DNA of 64,000 nucleotides from assembly GCF_003473485.1 (NCBI RefSeq), contig NC_053044.1, positions 1,004,501 through 1,068,500 of the forward strand, given 5' to 3'. Origin of the DNA: Medicago truncatula. Its lineage: Eukaryota > Streptophyta > Magnoliopsida > Fabales > Fabaceae. Of the stretch, positions 9,807 through 22,496 are shown piece by piece. The translations under genes were made by a program, and so were the position numbers. Each line of letters begins with the position of its first letter. Within the stretch, counting starts at the first letter, position 1. The notes below the pieces were generated by a model. That model did no database searches. It was not told the DNA's origin and saw only the letters and a list, made by a program, of their open reading frames with translations.

Positions 9807-12602
9807 CTAGACTTTAGACCCGTGCGCATTTCGACAAATATATAAGAATAAGTAATGGTAAAAAAAAATTCTAAAATAAATAAAAGATGAAGAGTATTAT
9901 ACATTTTACTTACGCAAGTTCAAAAAATAAAGTAGGAGATGACATGAAATCGTTTAGTTGAAACAAACGAATATTAAAAAATAAAAATTAGACAACGATA
10001 GGGATCTATAATTCTATTTCCAATCCTTCACATATCAAAATTACAATTGGTTCTCTTCATTGTAATCATCTAAACTTAATTAAAAAATTTGCAAGTGCAA
10101 ATAGAATCGACATTATACAAATTGGTCACTACTTGATTCCAAAAACCTATGTTACATGAAAACCACTCATACCTAAATAACAATAATAAACCTTCAAAAC
10201 AAAAATCAACTATTCTCAAAGGACCCAAAAGAAAGATTTTTAGCCTTCAAAATCACAATTCCTCTTGTTGTATTGTTTTTGTGTCAAAAGCACCATAAGT
10301 TGAATAGTAGGCCCATGCACATGACTTTCCTCATAAGACAAAAACACCAGTTTTTTATAGGTTGAAAAAATAAATCAAATATCCTTAACTTTCAATAACG
10401 CTTAGAAACAACTGAAACTTTTGCATTATCTCAATCCACAAACAAAATAGAAGACCTTTATATTTGCTTTAGGCACCTTAAGGAATTCTATGTAAATTGT
10501 TTTCCTGCAATGAAATGCTAAACACAATGAGCAAAGAAGAAGAATTAACAACAATATTTGGATTGTTTTATTTAGCTTACAATTCTTTAAACTAATCAAC
10601 AAAAAATTAAATTTGCATTATATCCTCCACAATATCAAGAATTTTGCATAGGGATCATTTTATTTGTATGGCTATGATGAGAACTCATGTGTGTCCATGA
10701 AGACCAGCTCTACGGATAAGTGTTATCTATAGAATTGGTATTGTCATTCATAAAGCCTCTAATAAAAAATATTATTATGACTACAAAACAACAAATCAGC
10801 AAAACAGTTTAGAAAAGAGTGAAGACAATAATTTTTACCTAAAGAGGATTATGAAGAGAAATAAATCTCAAAAATATTATCTGAATATAAAACAATGAAA
10901 GATTATGTTATAGTTAACATTCACACATGTAGCTAAATGTCTGGTTCATATTCATACCCTCTGTCGAAGCATGTCCTACGTTAAATATATTATGTTGTCA
11001 CATTTCCATCAATTGATAAGAACTTACATGTATAAATTAAGATAAAGAAGACATTAAATGTTAACAACTAAAAAGTTTAACATCTAAGAGAACAAAATGC
11101 GGGACAAAAACATTGTTAACCAACTAAAAGACAGAAACAAATCCCTTGTAGTTAAGTCTATATAATTTCTATAAAATATAGCATGATCACTTTTCACCAC
11201 CTGCTAGAAGTTTTCACAAAGTGAAAATCAAATCAATGTATATTTTCTGAGTTATAATCTTAAATATTACAAATGAAAGTTATATTTATAAAATCTCCTT
11301 ACCAAATGAAGACACTAAACTCTTACTCACCCACCAATAACATTAGCAATTGTTGCATTGTGAGGACCTGCAACTGCACATGATTTTTACTTCAAGATAG
11401 GTACTATTTGAGTTGTGCACACATAAATAAAGAAACAAAATAAAAGAAGACACTTAAATCCCTCAATAAATTGTTTATTTGTTTCATTTAGGGGAAGACT
11501 AAACAAAGCTAATACAACATTATATCGAAGGAAGGAATGAAGAAAAGTGAATGCATATTTACGTTTAATTGAAAGAAAATGAACACGGAAAAAGATCATA
11601 ATATCGACATCGTAGTAAAACTGCAACAATGGAGAATCTGAAAAATTGTAAAATCAAGATTAAGAAAATAAGAGACAGATGCCGTAAAAAAAGAAAGTCC
11701 AAATTGGAAAGAGGATAAAATCTGGATGCTTAGATTAAAATTATGAAGAGAATTTAGCAAGACTGATACTTCATTACATTGAAAAGCAAAATCTGAAGAA
11801 TCAAATGTTTGATTCAACAACTGAAAATAAAGCAAAAAGATGGAGCAGCAAACACTCCATTATATGAATCTGGATTATTAACCAAAGGACCTGTTGCATC
11901 AATACAGTAAAAATAAAAAGTGTTACATAACATCTTTAAGCATGAAAACATACGCAAAAATCAGATCATAGCATCATATATACCCGTTAAGTAGTGATAC
12001 GACAACAACATTTTTCAATATTACCACCTGATATTCTTTGAATGAATGATTGAAGGGAGAAATTCTCTGAACGAATGATTAAAGGGATAAATAAGGATGT
12101 GTTTATTCAATTCTGTATGGTACACATTTATAGTGAGAAGGAGAATTGATACGTGAAAGTGCTTTGGAAGATTTGATAGGTGAAAGTGCTTTGGAAACAG
12201 CTAAATTTGTGGGGAGTTGGAGTTTGGGTCGTGGTTAATATTAGAAGAGAATTTGAATTTTGCAATCGCAAAAATGGGAAGCATGATATAATGGAAAGCC
12301 TAACAAATTCTGATTAAATCATCCCTTAATTAATGCACACGAATTGGAAAAGGTGCAACAAACTTACAGGAATTTGTGAATTTGTTAGATTTTTTTTTTT
12401 TTGAAAAAGGGAATTTGTTAGGAGCGAAAATAGGATTGGATTGGAGGAAATTGTTATAGGAATAGGAGGAACGATTTTTAAAATTTATCTCTTAATTAAA
12501 TAGATTTAATGAACACGGGGGTAATAACGTAAAAGTCATCATAAAATCTAGGTTAAAATTAGGTTAAAAATTGGCTTACGAGTTAACTTTTATATATAAA
12601 GA
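9807..12602 (-). mobile_element. decayed Helitron candidate, no coding content seen
   Basis: Read on the - strand, the stretch starts TCTTTATATATAAAAG (from 12602) and ends CTAG (9810-9807). It is flanked by A at 9806 and T at 12603, as expected for insertion into an AT dinucleotide. The GACCCGTGCGCA next to the CTAG end resembles the usual GC-rich Helitron 3' hairpin, but the stem is no longer perfect. I find no Rep/helicase or captured gene inside. The call rests on the termini and on similarity to the better element at 45147-48885. Confidence 0.4.
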
Positions 12603-12673
12603 TAACTAAATCTTACGCGTTAATTAAATCTGATGGTTGATAAGATAATTCTCGTTTCTCATTGATTTGCTCC

Positions 12674-12698
12674 ATATATATATATATATATATATATA
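12674..12698. repeat. (TA)n array, left of inserted element
   Basis: A TA run ends exactly where the inverted-repeat element at 12699 begins. Together with 13257-13322 it suggests insertion into a TA array. Confidence 0.9.
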
Positions 12699-13255
12699 GG
12701 CTTAAATGCTCTTTTGGTCCCTTAACTATTTAATTGGTATCGCTTTGGTCCTTTAACTAAAAAAAATTGTTTGAGGATTTTAAGGTTTTTTTTAATCTCG
12801 TTTTGGTCCCTTCTGTTAGGTTTCCGTTAGGGTTTTAAAAAAAGTTAACTCCTAGACACGTGTCACCTTGTCATTGGCTCTGATTTTTTTTTTGTTTACA
12901 ATTTTTTTTTTAAAATTATATATTTTTAAAAAAAATCCCAAAGCCAATGACAAAGTGACATGTGTCTCAAAGTTAACACGTGTCCCCTTGTCATTGGTTC
13001 TGGGAATTTTTTACAAAAAAATAAAAAATATATATATTTTTAATTTTTTTTTTGTAAAAAAAAATAATCTCAGAGCCAATGACAAGGTGACACGTGTCCA
13101 CACTTAACATTTTTTATTAAAACTAACGGAAACTTAACAGAAAGGACTAAAACGAGATTAAAAAAAAACTTAAAATCCTCAAACAATCTTGTTTTTAGTT
13201 AAGGGACCAAAGCGATACTAATTAAATAGTTAAGGAACCAAAATAGTATTTAAGC

Positions 13256-13256
<1 letters not shown>
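12699..13256. mobile_element. long-inverted-repeat (MULE/fold-back type) MITE
   Basis: Left arm GGCTTAAATGCTCTTTTGGT pairs with the right arm ending CCAAAATAGTATTTAAGCC. Complementarity continues through TTTGGTCC...AACTA, GTTTGAGGATTTTAAG and CACGTGTCACCTTGTCATTGG, so each arm is about 180 bp or more. The centre is AT-rich and also self-complementary. There is no coding capacity; a short open frame inside is low-complexity and spurious. The target duplication cannot be read because both flanks are TA repeats. Confidence 0.8.

Positions 13257-13322
<66 letters not shown>
13257..13322. repeat. (TA)n microsatellite upstream of F-box copy 2
   Basis: A long TA run directly follows the inverted-repeat element and lies about 120 bp upstream of the F-box pseudogene start. 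Confidence 0.95.
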
Positions 13323-13326
<4 letters not shown>

Positions 13327-13444
13327 TGAGAAACGAAAAAGAAAATATTTGTCAAGAAAGATATATATAGATAGGTATCTCTCTAACCTACTTCCTTCGC
13401 TCAGCCTCTCTCAAATCGGTGCAGTTCACAGTTTCTTCTCCAAC

Positions 13445-14654
13445 ATGGGTAGCGACAAGGGCTGCCAAGCAAAATACGACGATGCCGTTTCTTCTCCATT
13501 ACTGACCGAAGCAGCAATCTCCATTGAGAGGAGGCCAACTGAAACCCTAACATCGTCACCATCGCTTCACATGCCGCCACTTCCGACTCTTCCTTTCGAT
13601 CTCATTCCAGAAATTCTATGTAGGCTATCGGTAAAGCTCCTCATGCAATTCCGATGTGTGTGCAAGTCGTGGAATTCTCTAATCACTGATTCTAAATTTG
13701 CCAACATTCACCTTCGCTTCCCAACCACACGCCTTGTCCACTCTCGTTGACCTCCTCCTGCTATCCCTTACACGGGCAAGTTATCAACTCCTACCCACTT
13801 GGCTCTGTTTTCAGCGACTTAGGTACTAACGTCATTGCGCACATCGAGTATCCTCCCAATCCTTCTTTTAACCATTATGTTTACATTGTTGGCTCATGCA
13901 ATGGCATCCTATGTCTTGCCCAATATTATCAAGGATGCCCTTTCTTTAAATTGTGGAATCCTTCCATTAGAAAATTCAAAGAATTGCCCCCCTTGAGAGG
14001 CCACAAAGTCTTTGTCATGTTCTGGGAATGTATGGTTTCGGCTATGATGTGGATAATAAGAATTACAAGGTTGTGGTTGTTTCACATCTACGCGATAGTA
14101 GTGGTAATTTTGTTGAAAAAGACAAAGTGATGGTTCATACTTTGGGCACCAATGCTTGGGAAAGCATTCAGAAGTTCCCTTTTTATTGTGGTCCGCATCA
14201 AAGAGGAACATTTGTGAGTGGCATGATTAATTGGCTGGTTTACAAGGGAAGTCACCTTTGTATTGCTTCTTTTGATTTGGGGAACAAGTCTAATCAAGAA
14301 GTTTCGCTTCTTGCTTATGTAGAGGTTTATGCATATCCTTTTGGATTGGGTGTGTTGAGGGATTGTTTGTGCATGATTATCGGTCATGATGTTTGGGTTA
14401 TGAAGGAACATGGAAATAAAGAGTCATGGACTAAATTATTCACTATTTCTTATCTTCCTATAACTTATATTATTATTGATATAGTAAATATTTTTGAGGA
14501 AAACCAAGTGTTGCTGAAGTGTACAGGCAAATATGGTACCCGAAAATGGATTATTTACAATTCAATAAATGGTACTTTTGCGTGTACTCGGTTAGAAAAT
14601 GCCCTAGAAGTAGAAGTCTGTGTTGAAAGTTTGATATCACCTTATTGGTTCTAG
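13445..14654 (+). pseudogene. F-box/FBA gene copy 2, broken by two frameshifts
   Basis: The ATG at 13445 (MGSDKGCQ) opens a frame with a normal F-box (LPFDLIPEILCRL...FRCVCKSWNSLI), but it hits TGA at 13748. The family sequence resumes one frame over (INSYPLGSVFSD..., VGSCNGILCLA, LWNPSIRKFKELPPL). It shifts again near 14010-14027 into the frame MYGFGYDVDNKNYKVVV..., which runs to VCVESLISPYW and the stop at 14654. Both shifts look like single-base losses (net -2), so they do not compensate. The body is otherwise well conserved, indicating recent decay. Introns are unlikely because the intact paralogues are intronless and there is no spare sequence at the shifts. A sequencing error at either site cannot be excluded. 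Confidence 0.85.
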
Positions 14655-17600
14655 AATATATATGTGGTGCTATGTCACCTAAACAAGAGATTTGATTGCA
14701 GTTTATATATTAATTTATGCTTACTATAATTGTTTTGTACTGATTATTGGTTACTTCCTGGATAATTGTTAATGAATGGTCATTTGAATCTGCAGTTTGA
14801 GAAATTATTGTTATTTTCATTTATTTTCTTGATATAAGGGTGTTTGTGATTTTTATCCTCTTTATAGACCAATTGAATATATATTGAAAGCAGAATTTTC
14901 TATTATATAGACATTAAACCAATTAAAAAGGGTGGTAATAGTTTGAATGAATAGGGTTATGTTGGTTATTACAACTGAAATTGTTTTAGTGACAAAAGAA
15001 ATTTAGGATTTGAACATGTTGGATAATTTAAACTTCCAGTTGTATCTTTGTAGTTCTATTTTGTGCAACTTTAGAGCAATGCTGTCCCTTTTCTAAAAAC
15101 AACACAATTTCTACATGTGTCTGTGTATTATGCCACAAATGGTGTTGGACTAAAAAAAGAAATGATTTAAGCAGTGCTTATGTGCTGAAATTACTAATTA
15201 GAGGTGAAAGATTAGTGAGTCGTTTGCAACATCAACATTTGATGCATTCTCAAGCAGCTGCTTCAGCACCACAGCTCCCCTTTTTAAAAGATGTATGTGT
15301 TGTGTTTGTTAAATTTCTGTGGCTGAAGCAACAGCAGAAAAACTAAATGCTTGATGCTTATAAGATGCATGTTATTATTGTTAAATTTCCTGCAAAAGTG
15401 TGGCTTTTGGTGTTAATTTCTTTTCAGAAATAACTCTAGAATATGTTGTGTGGTAGCACGTGAATTCATGGGTGGATTGGTGCCTTTTGCGATTTTGGAA
15501 TGGTGACTGGTAAATCAATATGGATCTCATTAACATCTCTTAATTGATGAGAATTAAGTTATGCAAACACAAAATCTTGATTATTTTATTCGACACAATC
15601 TGTGTTCCTTCCCATGTCATCATTTTATTCAGTGTTATCAAGTAGTTGCTATAGCGTAGAGGAATTTCAACCTATCATTATTGCTCCACAATGCCTTAGT
15701 TAGTACAAAGTGTTGTAGTAGTGGCCATAGCCGCGCTATAGCGTTGTAGACTAGCGTAATTTGAATAAATAAGCATACCATAATTTGAACAAACTACTAA
15801 TTTCCTTGATTTGTGATTGACAAAATCAATTTCATTTGATAAGAATGATTACTCGAGAATGTCTTGTTAACATTCACTATTTTACTTCAGTCTTGCTTAT
15901 AGTGAACCTACAACAGGTCCAATTCTTCCCTAGACCCTTATATAGTTTGAAGGGACTACATTGCTTTCCCATTTTGAAATAATATTGATTGTCATACTCA
16001 GTTGGATAATGCCTTTAATGCTCTTGAATGAATTCCTGTACTATTTGCAATGACAGCTGATTATCATGACTGCTAGTGCATAGATTGATTATTTTGCAGG
16101 ATATAGTTTGTGTTCCTTTCCATGTCATCTTTTTATGTTAAAGTTGTTGTATAATTGAATTTGTGCTTGTATGTTCATTTAGGGAAAGTAAATCATTTAA
16201 CGAGAAATGCAAGCTAGCAAGCCTTCTCTTTTAACATTTTCTTTGTTTTTAGATAAAATTTGAAAGATCCCACAAAATAGTCTGGAATTCTGGTTATTTG
16301 AATATAAGGTTAATTTTATTCAGTGTTGTCAAATAGTCGTTTGTAGTGTAGCAGAATTTATTCAGTGATTAAGTGAGTTGCAGAATTCAAATTCAGAGGG
16401 AGAAGGTTTACCTCACAAATATTCCACACATAAGGTTTTACCTCACTCACAAACTATTTAAATTTTATTCTTTGTTTTTTATGTGAACCTCTCCACAGCG
16501 TACTGCCCGTGTGTCCTTTCCATCATTCCATGTGTCATTTTTGTAATAAAGGGTAATAATTAAAATTTAGATGCATTTTCTTACCTACTTTTTGTAACAC
16601 CCAAGGCCGGCGAGGGCGGGGAGTGGTTGCCAGGGCACAAGGTACGACAATGAGCGGCTCCTGACAACTTCTAGAAACTTGAAATGGCCAAGCCAAGTAT
16701 TAATGTCGAATCGTGATTCAAAATCCGTTAGTTTGCTAGACATGAGAGTTAGGAAGCAAGTGTTAAGAGTCAAGTATAAAAGTCAGTGGTGTTCACTTTG
16801 TGAAGTTGAATCTGTAAGTCATAACCAACCTTGTGTTTCTATATAGTGATGAGAGGAAAAGAGGGAACAATATTGTTTGAGAATATTCTCATGGTGAAAT
16901 TTGACAGCTAGTAAGATATTGCTGAGGGCATTTTCAGACAAATTTTGCAGATACACCACATTTTCAATGGAACTTTTTTCATATAATATATTGATTCTTT
17001 ACTCTTTCTCGTCCTTAGTTTTTTGCGATTAGAGAAATTCTGCCAGAGAATCTTCACTCTTTCTTGTCCTTGGTTTTTGTCATTTAAAATATGTTGTGAA
17101 GTTGATCTTCAAGATTTGTATCCCAGTAGGATTTTCTACTGCTGTCCAAAACCATGAGATTTCTATTTTCTGCAAAGTACCACCAGAATCAGGAAGTGGA
17201 TTTTCTCTTACTGTCAATACCACGAGTGAAAAATAAAAGTTCTTTATTTTCTCCCAGTGAAATGAGAGTTTTCCCCGTCCTCTTAACAATTTATTTATGG
17301 TTGTGGCATCTCTAATTCATTGCTTAAAATACAATGCAAATAATATCTGAATCAGAAACATACAAGACAATTATCATCCAATTTCCATCAAAAGCACTTC
17401 CAAGGAATTATATAATTTTAGAAACATACAAGACATTTTAGTGGTTGGATGGTGGCACTTAAAGCCCTACTAAGCCATATTTCTTTTGCCATTGGATGCA
17501 TATCTAACAAACCTTAAACCAAATCCTTCTTGTATGACTTTCTCTGAAGCCTCCAGCTCAAACAGTTTGCTCTAGAGAACCGTAGCAACCGGAGCAAAAG

Positions 17601-17900
17601 CGAGAATTAGGTTGAAGTATTCTTCTCCTGATTAAGTTGTATGTGGGCTGGTGGCACTTAAGTCATGCCATCTTGCATGACTTTATCTGAAGCCTCCAGC
17701 TCAAACAGTTTCTCCTCAATGATACGCTAATTAGTATAAAGTCCTGTCAAATATTTTATAACATTCAGCATAGAGTTTATATATCATTGCAACAGATGAT
17801 TATATATCATATCAGTGACCTGGCCTGGCTGCTAGTGCATAGAAAGTTAGTATTGTGAAAGTGAAAGAGATGTGTATGAGAAACCGAGGCGGAGAGAATG
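14655..17900. other. downstream non-coding module of F-box copy 2
   Basis: No gene is seen. It shares blocks with the other F-box downstream regions: AAGCAAGTGTTAAGAGTCAA near 16757 (also near 57020), the TCAAGATTTGTA block near 17107, and TTGTATGACTTTCTCTGAAG near 17530, repeated near 17680 in the same module. The stretch near 15620-15780 holds a GCTATAGCG-rich repeat. Confidence 0.55.
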
Positions 17901-18123
17901 TGTAAAATAATATTAAAAAACCATTTTGTCCACAAATAAAATTGGGACGGGACGGGTAACCCGAGGGTTAATCCGAACCCGATCACTGTTTCAGTTATGT
18001 TCATCTCCTATTCCATATTTTATGTCCTTGTCCCAGCCCCCATTACGTTCGAGTTGGGACAGATTGTAAGACATGGTCAGGCTTTGTACACCCCTAGTTA
18101 GCATCATCCATAAATAAAAAAGT

Positions 18124-18310
18124 AGGGAAATGTTAACTTGTGTCCTTAGGGCACATGTTAAGAATTCCACTAATAAAAATTAGGTATTGGAAACTGTATT
18201 AATTTATTGTTTAAAATGTTTAATATTAATTTTTTTCATTAAATTCTTACCATTAATGAAATGAAATTAATGCTTAACATGTGCCCTAAAAGCACAAGTT
18301 AACATGACCT
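18124..18310. mobile_element. small MITE of the GTTAAC-end family, copy 2
   Basis: The left end AGGGAAATGTTAACTTGTGT and right end GCACAAGTTAACATGACCT are inverted repeats. They continue through AGGGCACATGTTAAG / CTTAACATGTGCCCT, about 38 bp per arm with few mismatches. It shares the layout of the copy at 513-689. The middle is AT-rich and non-coding. Confidence 0.7.
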
Positions 18311-18892
18311 ATAAAGTATTTTCCATGGAGTTTAATTTAATACTATTTTTTTTAATCTTACTCAATGCACAAGAAATTCTTGATGTATTTTCTTATACAT
18401 TTTTGAATTATCTAAAATTAAATAATATTAATTAATCTCAAATGCAAATACAATTAAAAATATGTTTTTAATCCTTAGAAATATATCATTTTCTACTTTT
18501 AGTCCCTCTAGTTTTTATTTTATTTAAGTCCTTGCAAATGTATTGTCTTTCGCTTTTAGACGTCCTTGATATTTTTTTCTAGTCTTATAAAAATTTATTA
18601 TAGTGAAATTGATCTTTGTAATATTCATTTTAGTTCATTGTATTTTGAAATCTAGTATGGTTTCCTAGACCCATTCTCAATTATTAATGGAGTAAAAAAA
18701 TATCTCAATTATTAATATCATTATCATTATTTGTTTTTTTTGTTTTTTCAAGAAGGTAAACTTCTTTCCCAACTTATGTTTCTTTTGGGAGCAAGGAGAA
18801 AAACTATTTTTATTCTAATATTTGTCAAAACAATATCAAACATAATTCCCCTACAACCTGCTACATCTTATTACTGTAATGTCACTCCCTAG
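18311..18892. other. 3' flank of CYP85A with element remnant
   Basis: No gene is seen. Around 18460-18670 phrases such as TTTTAGTCCCTCTAG resemble one arm of the inverted-repeat elements elsewhere in the window. No matching second arm was found. Confidence 0.35.
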
Positions 18893-21800
18893 TTAGAAAG
18901 ATGAAAATCTCATGTGCAATCCATTTGGTGCCTGAACCCTAGGAAATTTCATTAGTTTATTTCCTCCTACTTCTTCCCACCTGCAATCCACATTAAATAC
19001 ATAATAAGATGTCAAAATTAATCACCATAAATTTAATACAATTTTCAGAATAAACAATTCTTTTTAAAAATAGTGTAAATAACATTATTCTTTTAAAATT
19101 TTCAACACATTAAGATGTAGATTTTGAATAGTAAATTATTCACAACTCACCTATATCTAGTTACAAGGTGGTGCAAGAAAGTTGAAATTTCAGTGATTCC
19201 CAACTCTTTTCCTGGACAAAGTCTAGTGCCACTTCCAAATATCAAGATGTAATTTTGTGATTCCAAACTCTTATCCTGAAAATTTAATTTGAAGGATATC
19301 AATATGCTGATTTAATGATATATAATTTTTTTTTTTTTTAAGAAATTACAGAATGAAATATAGATTTGTTGTACTAACCATCCATCTCCATGGATTGAAT
19401 GTCAATGGATCAGGATACAAAAAAGGGTCATAATTTATCTCTCTTGTATACACATATATTCTCCACCCTTTAGGAATCAAATAGCCTGAAAATAACAAAG
19501 TAAAAAAAAAAAAAAAAAATTATCTTGAGCCAATAAATATAAATAAATCAGGGTGGTCTAATAACACATACCATTTAGTTCCATATCTTGAGTGGTTTTC
19601 CTTAGAACTCCATTAACTATTGTGGCCAATCTAGTTGTCTCAAAAATAACCTAAAAAATGTACATAAAAAACTTATTAGCTATTAGATGAATGAAACTTA
19701 ATTAATTCATTGAAAAGGTTATCAATCTTACCGCACGAGTAAACTTCATTGATTTGAGATCATTGGAATCAATTGGTTCATTTGGTTTTTTCCTCTCTCT
19801 TATGGCCAAATGCTCTTTCTGCAACATATAAATCACATAGTTAGGATGGAAAACATAACAAAATATTCTAACCTAAGTTTTAAATACTGGTCACGTCGCG
19901 ATTCTAGACGTTACAAATATTGCTAAGAATCACAGACAAACACAATTGATACAGCTTCAATCGTGCATTGCAGTAATAGAGACATAAAAAATCATGATGT
20001 CACGTATCAAATCGCAGCCGCAGACCTTTATTTAAAACGGTTATATTATACTTAAGAAAAAAATTATGCTTAAGGAAATAATGGAGTTTTGTACTCACTC
20101 TTAGTTCTTCAAGAGCTTTGGGATGGTCATGGAGGTACTTCACAGCCATCATTGATGTGGTTGAAACAGTTTCATAACCAGAATACATAAGTGTAATCAC
20201 TTGATCAATGATTTCTTCATCACTTAGTTTGTACTTATTTTCTTCTCTTTCCATCAAATAACCAAGCATGTCTTTGTGAGTTTCATTGGATGCTCTTCTT
20301 TCCTTTAATAGTTGACTCAAAATGCTGACTATATTCTTTCTTGCCTGCAACACATAGTCAAATAGTCCTATATTAAAATCTACTTTATAGTAGTTGACAA
20401 AGAATAGAAAAATAATTAAAAGAAAAAATTGAAACGTCTTCGAATCAATTAACATGGTTTTAAATTGCAGTCTGCAACTACAAGCATTTGCAATGTCAAA
20501 CATTTTGAGGTGTGCTTCACAACCACAATTTCGACTTCATCAACCATATTTTCTCGTATTTTTCCACAATATAAAGGTTTGTAACATAATTTTAACCTTA
20601 ATTTAAAACCATTGTCTAAATTTTCTTGTAAAATAATAAGCAATAAAATGTGGGAAAAAAAAAGTGATCAAACCTGAAATCCACGGTGGTAATTTGTGCC
20701 AGGAAGGTTAATAGGTAGAGAAATTGTTCCTAAAACAAGGTTAAAATACTCTGTCTTGAAAGAATCAGCTATTGTTGAGCTTGATTTTATACTTGCAATT
20801 TGCTTCAAAGATAAGAGGAAGACCATCTGTTGTTTGAAAATTCATGTTAGGAAGTCAAATTATTAATAAATTTTATCATATAGTTAATGAAATTTGAATA
20901 ATGTTTTAAAAACCGAACCAGACATCTAACCAGCCAGATATCCAGACGAAAAAAATCGACCAGATAACCAGAGGAAGAAACCACAGTTAAATCATAGATA
21001 ATGTCAGTTTATGGTTCAACGTCTGATTTGGTTTTCAAACATTAAATTTGAATTAATATAATGTTACAAACCTCTTTAGTTTTTTCTTGAATGTCGATGA
21101 TTTTGTCATCCCAATTGCTTAATTGAGCACTCATAAACTCATCAAGTTTAGGCAAAATCTGATCTCTAATCATGGTAGGGCTAATGATGGAAAGAAGTGC
21201 TCCTCTCATGTACTTGTGAGTGGAGCCATGAACAGCTGCAATATTACATTTTCCTAAGATATCTAACATAGATTGAGGGTATCCAGGAACAAGACCTTTT
21301 GATTCATTCAACAATATGTATCTATTAAGCTCTGGATCCATTGAAACAATTGTAGGACTGCCAAGTATGTGTGATTTGAAAAAACTTCCAAACCTGCCAT
21401 TTACAAATTTGACTAATTTAAGAAACATTTTTTTTTTTTTTTGGTCTAATAGTCCAATGGAATGAAATAAACTAAACCAACTGCTATTCATAATTAGGAT
21501 GGATTTGACCAAATCACATTATCACAATGATTTTCTTGAAACTCTAAAATATAACTATTATAAAATTATACTGACACAATGACTTTGTCTAATTCATCGT
21601 AAATTCAAACATACACTAAAAACTAGATATAATCTATAAACAAGGTACCAAAATGTTATCAAAAACACTTTTTTTTGTTCTTTCAACTTTGCAAGTGAAC
21701 AATGATTTCATGAGACATATAAAAACTAGATATGAAAGAAACTCATATTAAAAAGATGTAAGAATTATAACAATATGATGAAGTTTTTACCTTAATCTTT

Positions 21801-21978
21801 GGTTTTTCATGAAACTTGGACCTTGTTTAAGAAACTCAGTTGTTTCTCCAAAAACTGGCCACCCCATTGTTCCAGGTGGCAAACCTTTCTTCCTATACCT
21901 TACTTCATTCCATCTCAAGAGAGCAGAGCAAAAACAGAGAATCAAGAATACACCAACAATTGCCATGAAAAAAGCCAT
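18893..21978 (-). CDS. CYP85A: brassinosteroid-6-oxidase type cytochrome P450 (CYP85A), 9 exons, 464 aa
   Basis: This family performs C-6 oxidation of 6-deoxo-brassinosteroids, a late step of hormone synthesis, at the ER membrane. Exons on the - strand: 21978-21791, 21393-21072, 20826-20674, 20344-20099, 19818-19732, 19650-19572, 19485-19379, 19275-19151 and 18980-18893. All introns are GT...AG. The sum is 1395 nt, or 464 codons plus stop, the usual length for CYP85A. Visible features: an N-terminal membrane anchor (MAFFMAIVGVFLILCFCSAL), the hinge LPPGTMGWPVFGET, the I-helix block YSGYETVSTT (about residue 275), ETTR (336-339), FNPWRWM, and the haem loop FGSGTRLCPG with Cys at about 414. I start at the ATG at 21978; an in-frame upstream GTG adds only MRAP and is not a plant start. 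No disabling change is seen. Introns 2, 3 and 4 carry decayed repeats. CYP85A1 versus CYP85A2 type cannot be told apart by eye. Confidence 0.93.
19870..20040. repeat. repeat inside CYP85A intron 4
   Basis: AAGTTTTAAATACTGGTCAC at the left is loosely complementary to GCAGACCTTTATTTAAAACGG at the right. The interior (TCGCGATTCTAGACG) resembles decayed legume MITE sequence. It is non-coding and removed with the intron. Confidence 0.35.
20448..20636. repeat. repeat inside CYP85A intron 3
   Basis: GGTTTTAAATTGCAGTCTGC near the left and TTAATTTAAAACCATTGTC near the right form a short inverted pair around AT-rich non-coding sequence. Probably a decayed MITE. Confidence 0.35.
20899..21042. mobile_element. 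small MITE in CYP85A intron 2
   Basis: The arms AATGTTTTAAAAACCGAACC and GATTTGGTTTTCAAACATT are inverted repeats around a CCAG/CCAGAT-rich interior. A sequence of similar type, with GGACCGG cores, lies at 32266-32450. There is no effect on the splice sites I assigned. Confidence 0.5.
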
Positions 21979-22052
21979 TGGTGCTCTCACTCCAAACTCA
22001 ACTCAAAAAGAAAAATGGTTCACTTGTTTAAGCTTAGTTACCTAAAGAGTGT

Positions 22053-22059
22053 ATATAAG
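22053..22059 (-). promoter_or_regulatory. TATA-like box for CYP85A
   Basis: On the - strand, TTATATA lies about 75 bp upstream of the ATG at 21978, with another TATATAT run about 13 bp further upstream. Inferred from position and sequence. Confidence 0.4.
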
Positions 22060-22496
22060 CACACATATATAGACCCTTGAATTGAAATATATTTTGAACG
22101 AAATATAACCATAGAGACAAAATAAGAAAATTCACACTATTCAAGGTACCCTATTAAATTAGTCAAAAAAAAAATGTACCCTATTAAAAGCCTTGCTGAT
22201 AAAAAAAAAGTTAAAAAGAATAAAAAATTAAATTGAGTCAAGAAAGTAAAAGAAGGAATAAAAAATTAAATTGAGTCAAGAAAGTTAAAGAAGGGAAGAT
22301 ATTTGACTCAATTTTGAAAAGTATTATGATCAATTCTATTATTATTTCTCTATTAATATTAATATAATTTAGTAAAACATGTCATCAATCTATATCCTCT
22401 AAAAAAATGTCATCAATCTATCTATATCTATATATACTTCTAACTTTGACCTTTATTATTTTGACTAAATTTTGAAAAATGTTATAAATTATATTA

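Noticed and set aside
13740-14027. Possibility that F-box copy 2 uses introns to bridge the frame changes
   Set aside because: All intact paralogues are intronless and the intervening sequence encodes normal FBA text, so nothing could be spliced out without loss.
21979-21990. Upstream in-frame start adding MRAP to CYP85A
   Set aside because: The codon is GTG; the ATG at 21978 gives the family's usual MAFF-type N-terminus.
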